A stretch of 64,000 bases of DNA. Origin: CAZBLK01 sp964492715 (lineage in GTDB: Bacteria > Bacillota > Clostridia > Lachnospirales > WRBF01). Location: contig CAZBLK010000011.1 in the NCBI GenBank assembly GCA_964492715.1, positions 26,676 through 90,675 on the forward strand. Direction: 5' to 3'. A program made the translations under genes and the position numbers. A model generated the notes under the pieces. The model did not search any database. It was given only the letters and a program-made list of their open reading frames with translations, and had not been told where the DNA came from. Positions within the stretch are counted from its first letter, which is position 1; the number at the start of each line of letters is the position of its first letter. This document shows, one piece after another, positions 54,025-60,956 of this stretch.

Positions 54025-54642
54025 GTGATTGAACTAACAAATACATCAGTAATGAATTTTGAAAATGCAATTCGTGGTGCAAGAAACCCCATGAATAGTT
54101 GGGAAAAAAGTGATAGCTACGTAAACAAGGACGGAACATTTGTTTTTGGTGAAAATGATTTAGCCTTAGCTATGAAGCTATGCAAAGCAGGTAGTGACCA
54201 CCGAAAATTTATTCGGCAAATTTTTGTTTCGGTTGATATAACTGCGCCGCTTTATTGGTGGAAGGAATACGATACTTATAAGATATCAACAGTTTCAAAT
54301 TCTACAAGCACAATGCACAAAATTCATAGCAAGCCATTTTGCTTGAAGGACTTTAGCACGGACAAAATGACGGCTGAGGCTTTAAAGCAAATGCAAGGTT
54401 TAATTGAATTTTTGGAGGAACTGCGGCTGAAATTTGTTGAAACAAAGGAAAAGGAATTGTGGTACAGCATAATTCAGCTTTTGCCGTCAAGCTACAACCA
54501 GTTGAGGACATGCACGTTTAATTATGAAACCGTTGTAAACATTTATAACTCAAGGAAAAACCACAAGTTGGAGGAATGGCATGTTTTTTGCAATTGGATA
54601 AAAGAACTGCCGTATGCAAAACAGTTGGTTTTGGAAATTTAA
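54025..54642 (+). CDS. Conserved protein with faint ThyX-like sequence
   Basis: A 205-residue protein starting at GTG behind GGCGG. The sequence FIRQIFVSVDITAPLYWWKE and YDTYKISTVSNSTSTMHKI recalls the layout of flavin-dependent thymidylate synthases (RQ-x-VRHR with a following Ser/Asn-rich turn), but the RHR of the ThyX motif is replaced by TYK, so normal thymidylate synthesis is doubtful. LLPSSYNQLRTCTFNYE and RKNHKLEEWHVFCNWI near the end are also ThyX-like in placement. I have seen this type in clostridial and phage genomes only as uncharacterised. It ends at a strong terminator. Confidence 0.6.
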   Translation: MIELTNTSVMNFENAIRGARNPMNSWEKSDSYVNKDGTFVFGENDLALAMKLCKAGSDHRKFIRQIFVSVDITAPLYWWKEYDTYKISTVSNSTSTMHKIHSKPFCLKDFSTDKMTAEALKQMQGLIEFLEELRLKFVETKEKELWYSIIQLLPSSYNQLRTCTFNYETVVNIYNSRKNHKLEEWHVFCNWIKELPYAKQLVLEI

Positions 54643-54652
54643 TTTAAAAATA

Positions 54653-54698
54653 AAAACACGTTTTGAAAAGTGTATTAACTTTTCAAGACGTGTTTTTT
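54653..54698. terminator. Bidirectional terminator
   Basis: AAACACGTTTTGAAAAG pairs with CTTTTCAAGACGTGTTT, with T-runs on both strands, between convergent genes. Confidence 0.88.
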
Positions 54699-54705
54699 AA
54701 AACAT

Positions 54706-55728
54706 CTATGTTCTTTTTTTATAAACGTAAACCATTAACCCCATAACAAAAACAAAAATGCCTAGTATGAAAACAGCCCTAAAGTCTTGCAGTGCAATAA
54801 TAATTGCGGCAACGCCCATTAGTGCACTTATACCATAAAGCACAATTACTGCACGAGAATGTGAAAGCCCAGCATCGACAAGCCTGTGGTGAAGGTGTCC
54901 TCTGTCGGCTTCGTAAATTGGCTTGCCGTTTAATGCACGCCTAAGCATAGCAAAGGCAGTGTCAAAAATTGGAAGTGCAAGAGCAAAAATTGCAATTACA
55001 ACCGAAAGCAAGGCATAGCTTTTGAAAACGCCGATAATTGAAGACGTTGCAAGCACGTAACCAAGGAACAAAGAGCCCGAGTCGCCCATTATAACTTCGG
55101 CAGGGCTAAAGTTTCTAGGCAAAAAGCCGAAGCAACTTCCTGCAAGCGCCGCTGTTAAAACAACGGCAAGCGGTGTACCCGACAAAATGCAAAGCACCAT
55201 TAAAGCCATAGCACAAATGCTTGAAACGCCAGCCGCCAAACCGTCCAGCCCGTCTATAAGGTTTACGGCGTTTATTACGCCAACAATCCAAACAAGCGTA
55301 ATTGGCATACTAAACATATTAAGGTTTGCAAGAATAGGCCAAGTAACAAATTCTATTTTTGTGCCTGTAAAAATTACAATTAGCGCAGCGACAATTTGGA
55401 ACGCAAACTTTGTTTTTGGGCGCAACGAATAAATGTCGTCAAGTATGCCTACTACAATAATTACAAGCGCACCAACTATAAAGCCTATGAACTGCACAAC
55501 TTTAAGCTCTGTTATGAAAGGTGAAAGCATCAAAAGCGTAATTATAAAGCCAAGAATAATTGCTACGCCGCCCATTCGTGGAATTGGCTCTTTGTGCATT
55601 CCTCTTTTTTTGGGGTAATCAATTGCACCCACCTTTACGGCAAGCTTTTTTGCATATGGTGTTGCTAAAAGCGAAATTCCGAAGGCACATGCAAAAGCTG
55701 CTATATAAAGCAACCAATTGTGATTCAA
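54706..55728 (-). CDS. tagO: Undecaprenyl-phosphate sugar-1-phosphate transferase (TagO/WecA family)
   Basis: A 340-residue polytopic membrane enzyme (about ten segments) of the MraY/WecA/TagO family that starts wall polysaccharide or teichoic acid synthesis by moving GlcNAc-1-phosphate to undecaprenyl phosphate. It has KRGMHKEPIPRMGG, VGILDDIYSLRPKTKF, NAVNLIDGLDGLAAG, MGDSGSLFLGY and the WecA-type DRGHLHHRL. The start is a TTG behind AAGGAG. It is the last gene of the operon beginning with the SEC-C gene. Its product may supply the secondary wall polymer to which SLH domains of the giant sialidases bind; that link is inference. Confidence 0.9.
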   Translation of the reverse strand: MNHNWLLYIAAFACAFGISLLATPYAKKLAVKVGAIDYPKKRGMHKEPIPRMGGVAIILGFIITLLMLSPFITELKVVQFIGFIVGALVIIVVGILDDIYSLRPKTKFAFQIVAALIVIFTGTKIEFVTWPILANLNMFSMPITLVWIVGVINAVNLIDGLDGLAAGVSSICAMALMVLCILSGTPLAVVLTAALAGSCFGFLPRNFSPAEVIMGDSGSLFLGYVLATSSIIGVFKSYALLSVVIAIFALALPIFDTAFAMLRRALNGKPIYEADRGHLHHRLVDAGLSHSRAVIVLYGISALMGVAAIIIALQDFRAVFILGIFVFVMGLMVYVYKKRT

Positions 55729-55775
55729 TTTAAAGACTCCTTACGCTAATCAAGGGTTGAAATATTGAAGAACAA

Positions 55776-55810
55776 GACCTTAGGTGATAACCCCTTGCCC
55801 CAACTTTTTT
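55776..55810 (+). repeat. Deleted remnant of the GC-rich double-hairpin repeat
   Basis: GACCTTAGG is joined directly to ACCCCTTGCCCCAACTTTTTT, i.e. the two ends of the 330-382 element without the middle. It lies between rpiB and tagO. Confidence 0.6.
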
Positions 55811-55858
55811 CAACTGTTGATTTGCATTCCTTATATAAACAAAAGATTTGTTTGTTTA

Positions 55859-56284
55859 TCATTCTATAAGCCCAATTCTTTTAGAGTGCCTTTCTTCCCC
55901 CGAAAACTCGGTTTCCAAAAAGGCGTCTACAATCATTAAGGCGTGGCCCAAACCTACAACACGGCTGCCAATTGCAAGCACGTTTGCGTCGTTGTGAAGC
56001 CGTGACGACTTGGCAGAAAAAACGTCGCCGCACAAAGCGCAACGAATGCCGCTAACTTTGTTTGCGGCTATTGCAATGCCAATGCCTGTTCCGCAAACGA
56101 CAATTCCTTTTTCGCACTCCGAAGAAGCAACAGCGTTTGCAACAGCTTTGCCATAAACTGGGTAATCGACGGCGTTTTCATCAAACGTTCCAAAATCCTT
56201 GTATGTAATTCCTTTTTGTTCAAGGTGTTTTACGACCTCTGTTTTTAAGGCATAGCCTGCGTGGTCACTAGCAATTGCTATCAT
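55859..56284 (-). CDS. rpiB: Ribose-5-phosphate isomerase B
   Basis: RpiB, 141 residues, interconverts ribose 5-phosphate and ribulose 5-phosphate. It shows IAIASDHAGYALK, FGTFDENAVDYPVYG, VVCGTGIGIAIAANKVSGIR and SRLHNDANVLAIGSRV. The ATG at 56284 lies behind GGAGGAA and within the end of the upstream phosphatase gene, so the two are translationally coupled. Confidence 0.94.
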   Translation of the reverse strand: MIAIASDHAGYALKTEVVKHLEQKGITYKDFGTFDENAVDYPVYGKAVANAVASSECEKGIVVCGTGIGIAIAANKVSGIRCALCGDVFSAKSSRLHNDANVLAIGSRVVGLGHALMIVDAFLETEFSGEERHSKRIGLIE

Positions 56285-56750
56285 TTTTTCCTCCTTTTTC
56301 GCTTTCAATTAATTTTTCGGCTAAAAGCGTAATTAGTTCAGCAAGTTCAGAAGCACATGCTTCATAAACTGAAAGGCTGCCGCCGAATGGGTCGCAAACG
56401 TCGTTTTGTTTCCCAACATACTCGGCAAGTGTGAAAATTTTATTTTTATGCGCCTTTGCTTTTGTAAGCAAGTACGCCTTGTGCTGTTTTGTCATTGCCA
56501 AAACAATGTCTGCCTTTTCAATGTCTAAAAGGCTTACTTGCCTTGTCATGTGGCTTTCAAGTGAAAGACCACGGCTTGACATTGCACCACAAGCATTTTC
56601 GCTTGCGCCTAGTTCTATAATTACAGAAATTCCACGTGAATATACGTTACATGAAATGGAGTTTTTTTCAAAAATTTCTTTTGCAATTGCTTCTGCCATT
56701 GGGCTTCTGCAACTGTTGCCTGTGCAGACAAACATTATGTTTTTAACCAT
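56268..56750 (-). CDS. ywlE: Low-molecular-weight protein phosphatase (YwlE type)
   Basis: A 160-residue phosphatase with the P-loop CTGNSCRSP (Cys nucleophile and Arg) near the N-terminus and the general-acid motif CDPFGGS. The residue before the second Cys of the loop is Ser; in Bacillus YwlE a Thr at this place allows phospho-arginine, while tyrosine phosphatases have a bulkier residue. Arginine phosphatase activity is therefore plausible. It lies between tsaC and rpiB, as in Bacillus. Confidence 0.85.
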   Translation of the reverse strand: MVKNIMFVCTGNSCRSPMAEAIAKEIFEKNSISCNVYSRGISVIIELGASENACGAMSSRGLSLESHMTRQVSLLDIEKADIVLAMTKQHKAYLLTKAKAHKNKIFTLAEYVGKQNDVCDPFGGSLSVYEACASELAELITLLAEKLIESEKGGKNDSNC

Positions 56751-56755
56751 GTATG

Positions 56756-57811
56756 CTACACCTCCATAACTTTGCCGCCAGCGGCTTTTAAAAGCCTATC
56801 CATAATTGCATCAGAAACACCGCCGTAGTAAAACGCTTCTGAAAAAACTAGTTCAATTCCATTTTCGTCAAAGGAGCGCAAAGACTTAAACAAAGCATGT
56901 GCAATTGTTTCTGGGTTTTCACTTTTTCCAAGCGACTGAACAAACTTGCAGTTTGTGTACAAGTACTTTGTTGCATCAGTACACATTACTCCAGCTTTTT
57001 TGGGTGAGCTTTTGCACAGCTCGTTTATTTTTTCTACAATTTTTAAATATTCGCCCTTTACAACAACTACTTCTGCTAAAGGGGAATAGTGTGTGTACTT
57101 CATGCCTGGTGCTTTTGGCGCAGTGCCTTTTACAGAATAAGTATGCTGAAGGCTTGTGCCCAAAACTTTTTCAAGCATTTCGTTTGTAACAGAGCCTGGG
57201 CGCAAAACATGCGGTTTTTCAGACGACATGTCGATAATTGTGGACTCTATGCCAAACGCACAGTCACCGCCGTCAATTATTACTTCAACTTTGCCGTTTA
57301 AATCTTCTACAACATGTTTGGCGCAGGTGGGGCTTGGTTTGCCCGACGTGTTTGCGCTTGGTGCGGCAATTGGCACGCCTGCACGCTCTATTAGCTTGCG
57401 TGCAATTTTGTTTTGCGGTATTCTTACGCCAACGGTGTTTAAACCGCACGTTACAGCAAACGGAACTTCTTCACGTTTTTGCAAAATTACTGTAAGAGGG
57501 CCTGGGCTGAAAGCTTCAAAAAGTTTTAAAGCATTTTCTGGCACGTTTACAGCAACTTTGCCAAGCCACGAAATGTCGCTTATGTGAACAATTAAAGGGT
57601 TGTCAGACGGACGCCCTTTTGCCGCATAAATTTTTGCGGCGGCTTTTTCATCAAGTGCGTTTGCGCCAAGCCCATAAACGGTTTCTGTTGGAAAGGCAAC
57701 AAGCCCACCTTTTCTGATTACGCTTGCTGCCTTGTCAATTAAGCTAAGGCTTTGTTCATGCTCTAGCTTTTCTTCGTATATTTTTAAAATTTCAGTGCTT
57801 ATGCCAAGCAT
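56756..57811 (-). CDS. tsaC: Threonylcarbamoyl-AMP synthase
   Basis: A Sua5/YwlC-type enzyme of 351 residues that makes threonylcarbamoyl-AMP for the t6A37 modification of tRNAs. The YrdC domain (about 25-210) has AFPTETVYGLGANA, AAKGRPSDNPLIVHI, PGPLTVIL, RIPQN, and APSANTSGKPSPT. A C-terminal Sua5 domain (about 235-350) with KAPGMKYTHYSPLAEV makes it the long form, so the Sua5 name is also apt. Its start codon overlaps the SEC-C gene stop by one base. Confidence 0.93.
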   Translation of the reverse strand: MLGISTEILKIYEEKLEHEQSLSLIDKAASVIRKGGLVAFPTETVYGLGANALDEKAAAKIYAAKGRPSDNPLIVHISDISWLGKVAVNVPENALKLFEAFSPGPLTVILQKREEVPFAVTCGLNTVGVRIPQNKIARKLIERAGVPIAAPSANTSGKPSPTCAKHVVEDLNGKVEVIIDGGDCAFGIESTIIDMSSEKPHVLRPGSVTNEMLEKVLGTSLQHTYSVKGTAPKAPGMKYTHYSPLAEVVVVKGEYLKIVEKINELCKSSPKKAGVMCTDATKYLYTNCKFVQSLGKSENPETIAHALFKSLRSFDENGIELVFSEAFYYGGVSDAIMDRLLKAAGGKVMEV

Positions 57812-58308
57812 TAGTTAGCTCCACAACACTTTTTAAATTTCTTGCCGCTTCCGCATGGGCAAGGCTCGTTTCTGCCTGTTTTATTTGTGTTTACTACAGT
57901 TTTAGAATGTTTTTGTTCCATAAAAAGCTCTTTGCGCTTTTCTGGTGTAAAAATGCCGTCCCATTGAGGGAGAGTGTACAAATGTTCTGCTTTGTACTCA
58001 ACCATCTTTTTATATAAACGTTCAAAGTTAATTTTAAGTTCCACAACAGAGTCGGCTTCAAGCTCGTCAATTTTGTACGGAGTTTCAAGAGAGTCGTTTA
58101 TTCCGTCAACAAAGCCGACAATTTGCTCGTGTGACATGCCGTAGTCAAGCGCAAGCTCGCTAATTTTAAAAGTCATTTCTGTAAGCTTTTCGCCCAATAT
58201 TTTTTCATAAATTACTTGTTCCTTTGGAACATACTCGTCCCAAACTGATTTTATGCTTCTTCCGTCTTTGTCATATGATGCTCTTAACCAATTTTCGTAT
58301 AAGCTCAT
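57811..58308 (-). CDS. SEC-C motif protein
   Basis: A 165-residue protein with a helical body (ELALDYGMSHEQIVGFVDGI) and a C-terminal zinc-binding SEC-C motif, NEPCPCGSGKKFKKCCG. The motif is the one found at the end of SecA, where it contacts ribosomes and SecB. The function of stand-alone versions is unclear. The start is the ATG at 58308 behind GGAGG; the open frame further upstream lies in a foldback element (58332-58429). It heads the operon with tsaC, ywlE, rpiB and tagO. Confidence 0.85.
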   Translation of the reverse strand: MSLYENWLRASYDKDGRSIKSVWDEYVPKEQVIYEKILGEKLTEMTFKISELALDYGMSHEQIVGFVDGINDSLETPYKIDELEADSVVELKINFERLYKKMVEYKAEHLYTLPQWDGIFTPEKRKELFMEQKHSKTVVNTNKTGRNEPCPCGSGKKFKKCCGAN

Positions 58309-58331
58309 TGTTTCCTCCAGAGTAAAATACC

Positions 58332-58429
58332 GCAATTTGAATAAACTGTTCTCTGTTTTTTGCGTCAAAAAATCGTTGAAGCGTTCGATATTTTTGCCAC
58401 AAAATGATGACTATTAATACTCAAATTGC
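58332..58429 (-). repeat. Foldback element with conserved GAACGCTTCAA loop, copy 2
   Basis: In minus orientation the arms GCAATTTGAGT and ATTCAAATTGC enclose the hairpin GGCAAAAATATCG / CGATTTTTTGACGC with loop AACGCTTCAA. It ends 24 bases before the start codon of the SEC-C gene, the same orientation and position as copy 1 relative to pfp. Confidence 0.85.
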
Positions 58430-58527
58430 TATACCAGTAGATTTAATTTTTATCAATTTACAATATTCTACAACAAAATTGCTGTTGTGTCTATTGTTTT
58501 GTTTTGATTTGTGTTCTTTTGTTGCTG

Positions 58528-58926
58528 TTAATTGCCTACTTTTTTAGAAAGTTTGTCCATAAACCGCCCAACGTCTATTATTGCACGGCAATGAGTGCCC
58601 TTTCCGATTATTCCCACATCATCTTTTGCTAAAACGTCAAACGTTAAAATTCGCCCTTCAATTTTTGAAAGGGTCGCTTCGGCTGTTATGTTCATGCCCA
58701 TTGTCGAGGCGGAAAGATGCTCTATGTTTACAAGCGTTCCGACAGTGGCATAATTTTCTGGCAAGTGTTCCAAAACTGCGTGCATTGCCGCCTTTTCCAT
58801 AATTGCTATCATATGCGGTGTTGAAAAAACAGGCAAGCCGCCACTGCCGTATGTGGACGCAATGTTTTCCACTTTTACTGTTTCGTGTACTTTATAAGAC
58901 ATTCCTAAAGCAAGGTTAAGTTCCAT
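58528..58926 (-). CDS. Hotdog-fold thioesterase (FlK-like)
   Basis: A 132-residue thioesterase of the fluoroacetyl-CoA thioesterase-like group. It has YGSGGLPVFSTPHMIAIMEKAA (with the catalytic Thr/Ser region and Glu), ATVGTLVNIEHLSAS (catalytic His) and the closing strand GIIGKGTHCRAIID. The group hydrolyses acyl-CoA thioesters; the substrate here is unknown and fluoroacetate is unlikely. ATG follows GGAGGTA. It stands alone. Confidence 0.82.
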   Translation of the reverse strand: MELNLALGMSYKVHETVKVENIASTYGSGGLPVFSTPHMIAIMEKAAMHAVLEHLPENYATVGTLVNIEHLSASTMGMNITAEATLSKIEGRILTFDVLAKDDVGIIGKGTHCRAIIDVGRFMDKLSKKVGN

Positions 58927-59046
58927 ATTATACCTCCAAAATATTTGTAAACACCCTAAAACACCCTAATGCGTCGTTAAAAGCACTAGAGTGTTCCATT
59001 CGTTTTGCTTATATTTCAAGTTAGGGTGCGCCTTTAAGCACAAAGC

Positions 59047-59244
59047 CTAAGCGTCAAAGTTGCCCATTACGCTTCCGTTAATAACATAGAAGCATTTGCG
59101 CTCGTCTGGCTTGTAAAAAAGCTCAAGGCTTTGCAAGTCTTTTACCTTATTACCGCCATTTTTCCAAATTTCCTTGGCTGTGTCAATAAGGTATTTATAA
59201 TCGGTTTGTTGACCATGATATTCTATGTACAAGTCCGTTTTCAT
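59047..59244 (-). CDS. DUF6465 family protein
   Basis: A 65-residue small alpha/beta protein typical of Clostridia: MKTDLYIEYHGQQTDYKYL, then EIWKNGGNKVKDLQSLELFY and CFYVINGS near the end. AGGAGGT lies upstream of the ATG. Its function is not known. Here it is monocistronic. Confidence 0.8.
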   Translation of the reverse strand: MKTDLYIEYHGQQTDYKYLIDTAKEIWKNGGNKVKDLQSLELFYKPDERKCFYVINGSVMGNFDA

Positions 59245-59346
59245 TACAACTACCTCCTGAAAATATAATACTCCTATTTATTTCCAGTGTCAACAGATAA
59301 TTGTAAGAAAATGTAAATTTTTGATTAAATAATGTAATAAAACTTT

Positions 59347-59976
59347 TTATTCGCCAGTTTCCAGCTTGGAAATGGAAACTTCGTAAGCTACTTTTTCTTC
59401 TGATTCACCGTCGTCATACTTTTTTTGGTATGTACGGCTTTGCATTCTGCCCCAAATTTTTATGTTGTCGCCTACAGTAAGCCTTGAAGAATACCTTGCA
59501 TTTCTGCCCCATGCTATTGTTGGAATGTAGTCGGACTTGTTGTAAGAGCGGTTTACTGCAATTAGCATGTCGCAAATTTCTCTGCCAAACGGAGTAGTTC
59601 TGTAAATTGGTGCTTTGCAGGTGAAGCCGTTTAAATAAATTTCATTTACATTCCGTGCATTTTGTTCCAAAATTTCTATATCACGTGCGAAAATGGAAAG
59701 AATAAGTCTGTTCTTTTTGTCTTCAGGCGTAAAATTATTGTACGAACGAATTTGCCCATTTATACTAACGTTTGTGCCTACAGGCAAAAGTTCTTTATCA
59801 ATAAGACGCTCGGAAACAATTACCGGCAGGAAGTCCGAAGCGTTGCTAAGCCTTTCAACCTCTACATAAAAACGATAAAAGCCCTCGCCATAAACTTCGT
59901 GGCTAAACTCAAACTCAGAAACAATTTTACCGCATATAAAAGCATTATTATTAAGTAGTGCAGCTTCCTTTTGCAT
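59347..59976 (-). CDS. Single-stranded DNA-binding-like protein with two OB folds
   Basis: A 209-residue protein with two SSB-like OB domains: 10-105 (NAFICGKIVSEFEFSHEVYG, YRFYVEVERLSNASDFLPV) and 110-205 (EIYLNGFTCKAPIYRTTPFG, DMLIAVNRSYNKSDYIPTIA, WGRMQSRTY). The second copy has the SSB pattern G-R-x-A-R-Y and T-x-P-F-G-R-E. It lacks the acidic DDDIPF-type tail that recruits partners in canonical SSB, so it is a paralogue with a different role, perhaps in competence or a specialised DNA transaction. AGAGGGGAG precedes the ATG. Confidence 0.8.
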   Translation of the reverse strand: MQKEAALLNNNAFICGKIVSEFEFSHEVYGEGFYRFYVEVERLSNASDFLPVIVSERLIDKELLPVGTNVSINGQIRSYNNFTPEDKKNRLILSIFARDIEILEQNARNVNEIYLNGFTCKAPIYRTTPFGREICDMLIAVNRSYNKSDYIPTIAWGRNARYSSRLTVGDNIKIWGRMQSRTYQKKYDDGESEEKVAYEVSISKLETGE

Positions 59977-60124
59977 GTTTACTCCCCTCTCATAAGTAGC
60001 ACGGCATCTTTATGCTACAGCTATAGCTAACTTTTACAGAAATTCCGTTTGGAATTGCCATTATCAAATGCCTTTTAAATTTTATGTTTTTGGAAGGGTG
60101 TTTAGAACAAAGACAACTTAAAGC

Positions 60125-60640
60125 CTACTGAAAAACTAAATCGCAAGCTATTAAAGCTGTAGCTGCCGCCAAAATGTTTTGGCTTTGGGCGTCGGCACTT
60201 TTTATTGAAACTGAAAATTCTTGCGGAAATATTTTTTTGCCCGAAAGTGTTGGAAGTTCTCGCTGAATACAGCACTGAACTGTTTGGATTACGCCGTCTG
60301 TAACACTTGAAGCAGTGACGCACGATTTGTTGTTAAACCCATATGTTATTAAAGCTATATTTTTTAGCTTTAAGCCGCTGAAGTTGTTTTTTTCGTCGGC
60401 GTTCAGCAAAAAAATGCCGCCGTCACGGAGCATATTTGCGTATTTTTGGCGGTTTTTTGTTTTTTCTTCTGTAATTAAAATGTCTAAAGTTAAATCTTGG
60501 GGAATGTCGGCTTTTTCGCCTAGCAGAAACAGTGTTGGCTTTTCTATAGCTTCATCTGTAAAGTATGTTTCTAAAAGCTCGGTTAACACGTCAAACGTTT
60601 TGCTGTTTAAAATTTCGGTTGCAATTCCAATTACAGGCAT
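60125..60640 (-). CDS. Conserved hypothetical protein
   Basis: A 171-residue soluble protein. The ATG at 60640 follows GGAGG; the frame is open to an ATG at 60655. The second half resembles the middle domain of Mur ligases in pattern (IALITYGFNNKSCVTASSVT, then QNILAAATALIACDL), but the ATP-binding GTNGK loop is missing, so it is not a functional ligase. I give no function. It stands alone. Confidence 0.6.
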   Translation of the reverse strand: MPVIGIATEILNSKTFDVLTELLETYFTDEAIEKPTLFLLGEKADIPQDLTLDILITEEKTKNRQKYANMLRDGGIFLLNADEKNNFSGLKLKNIALITYGFNNKSCVTASSVTDGVIQTVQCCIQRELPTLSGKKIFPQEFSVSIKSADAQSQNILAAATALIACDLVFQ

Positions 60641-60821
60641 AAGCACGTCCTCCATGACTTTTTTGTATACAGTTATTGTTTATTTTATTGGGGTTTTTAT
60701 GTATAGTAAATGCTGTATAAAACATGGTATAATATTTTTTTAATAACTTGAAATGTTTTCCAAATAAGTAATTTTCACATTTCAAACATAAAATGCTATG
60801 AATTTCAAATAATAGTGTTTA

Positions 60822-60926
60822 TATAGCAATTCCAGTTTTTAACGATATTGGCAGAGGGAAGCCAAACGCCTAGCCGTTTGGCGTTTTGACCGATAGACAA
60901 TTTCGATTAAAAACGGAATTGCTATA
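60822..60926 (+). repeat. TAGCAATTCC foldback element, copy A
   Basis: The ends TATAGCAATTCC and GGAATTGCTATA are perfect inverted repeats, and the centre GCCAAACGCCTAGCCGTTT is a further palindrome. It matches 23383-23486 on the opposite strand. It lies about 30 bases upstream of the peptidase gene and may carry or displace its promoter. Confidence 0.85.
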
Positions 60927-60956
60927 TGCAACGAAAAACAAAACGGAGGTAATTCA

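Noticed and set aside
56626..56641. parS-like palindrome TTCCACGTGAA
   Set aside because: Only about 10 of 16 positions match TGTTTCACGTGAAACA, and it lies within the ywlE coding sequence.
58927..59046. Inverted CACCCTAA / TTAGGGTG pair as a further MITE
   Set aside because: The arms are only 8-10 bp, no second copy was seen, and it may simply be a long-loop terminator of the DUF6465 gene.
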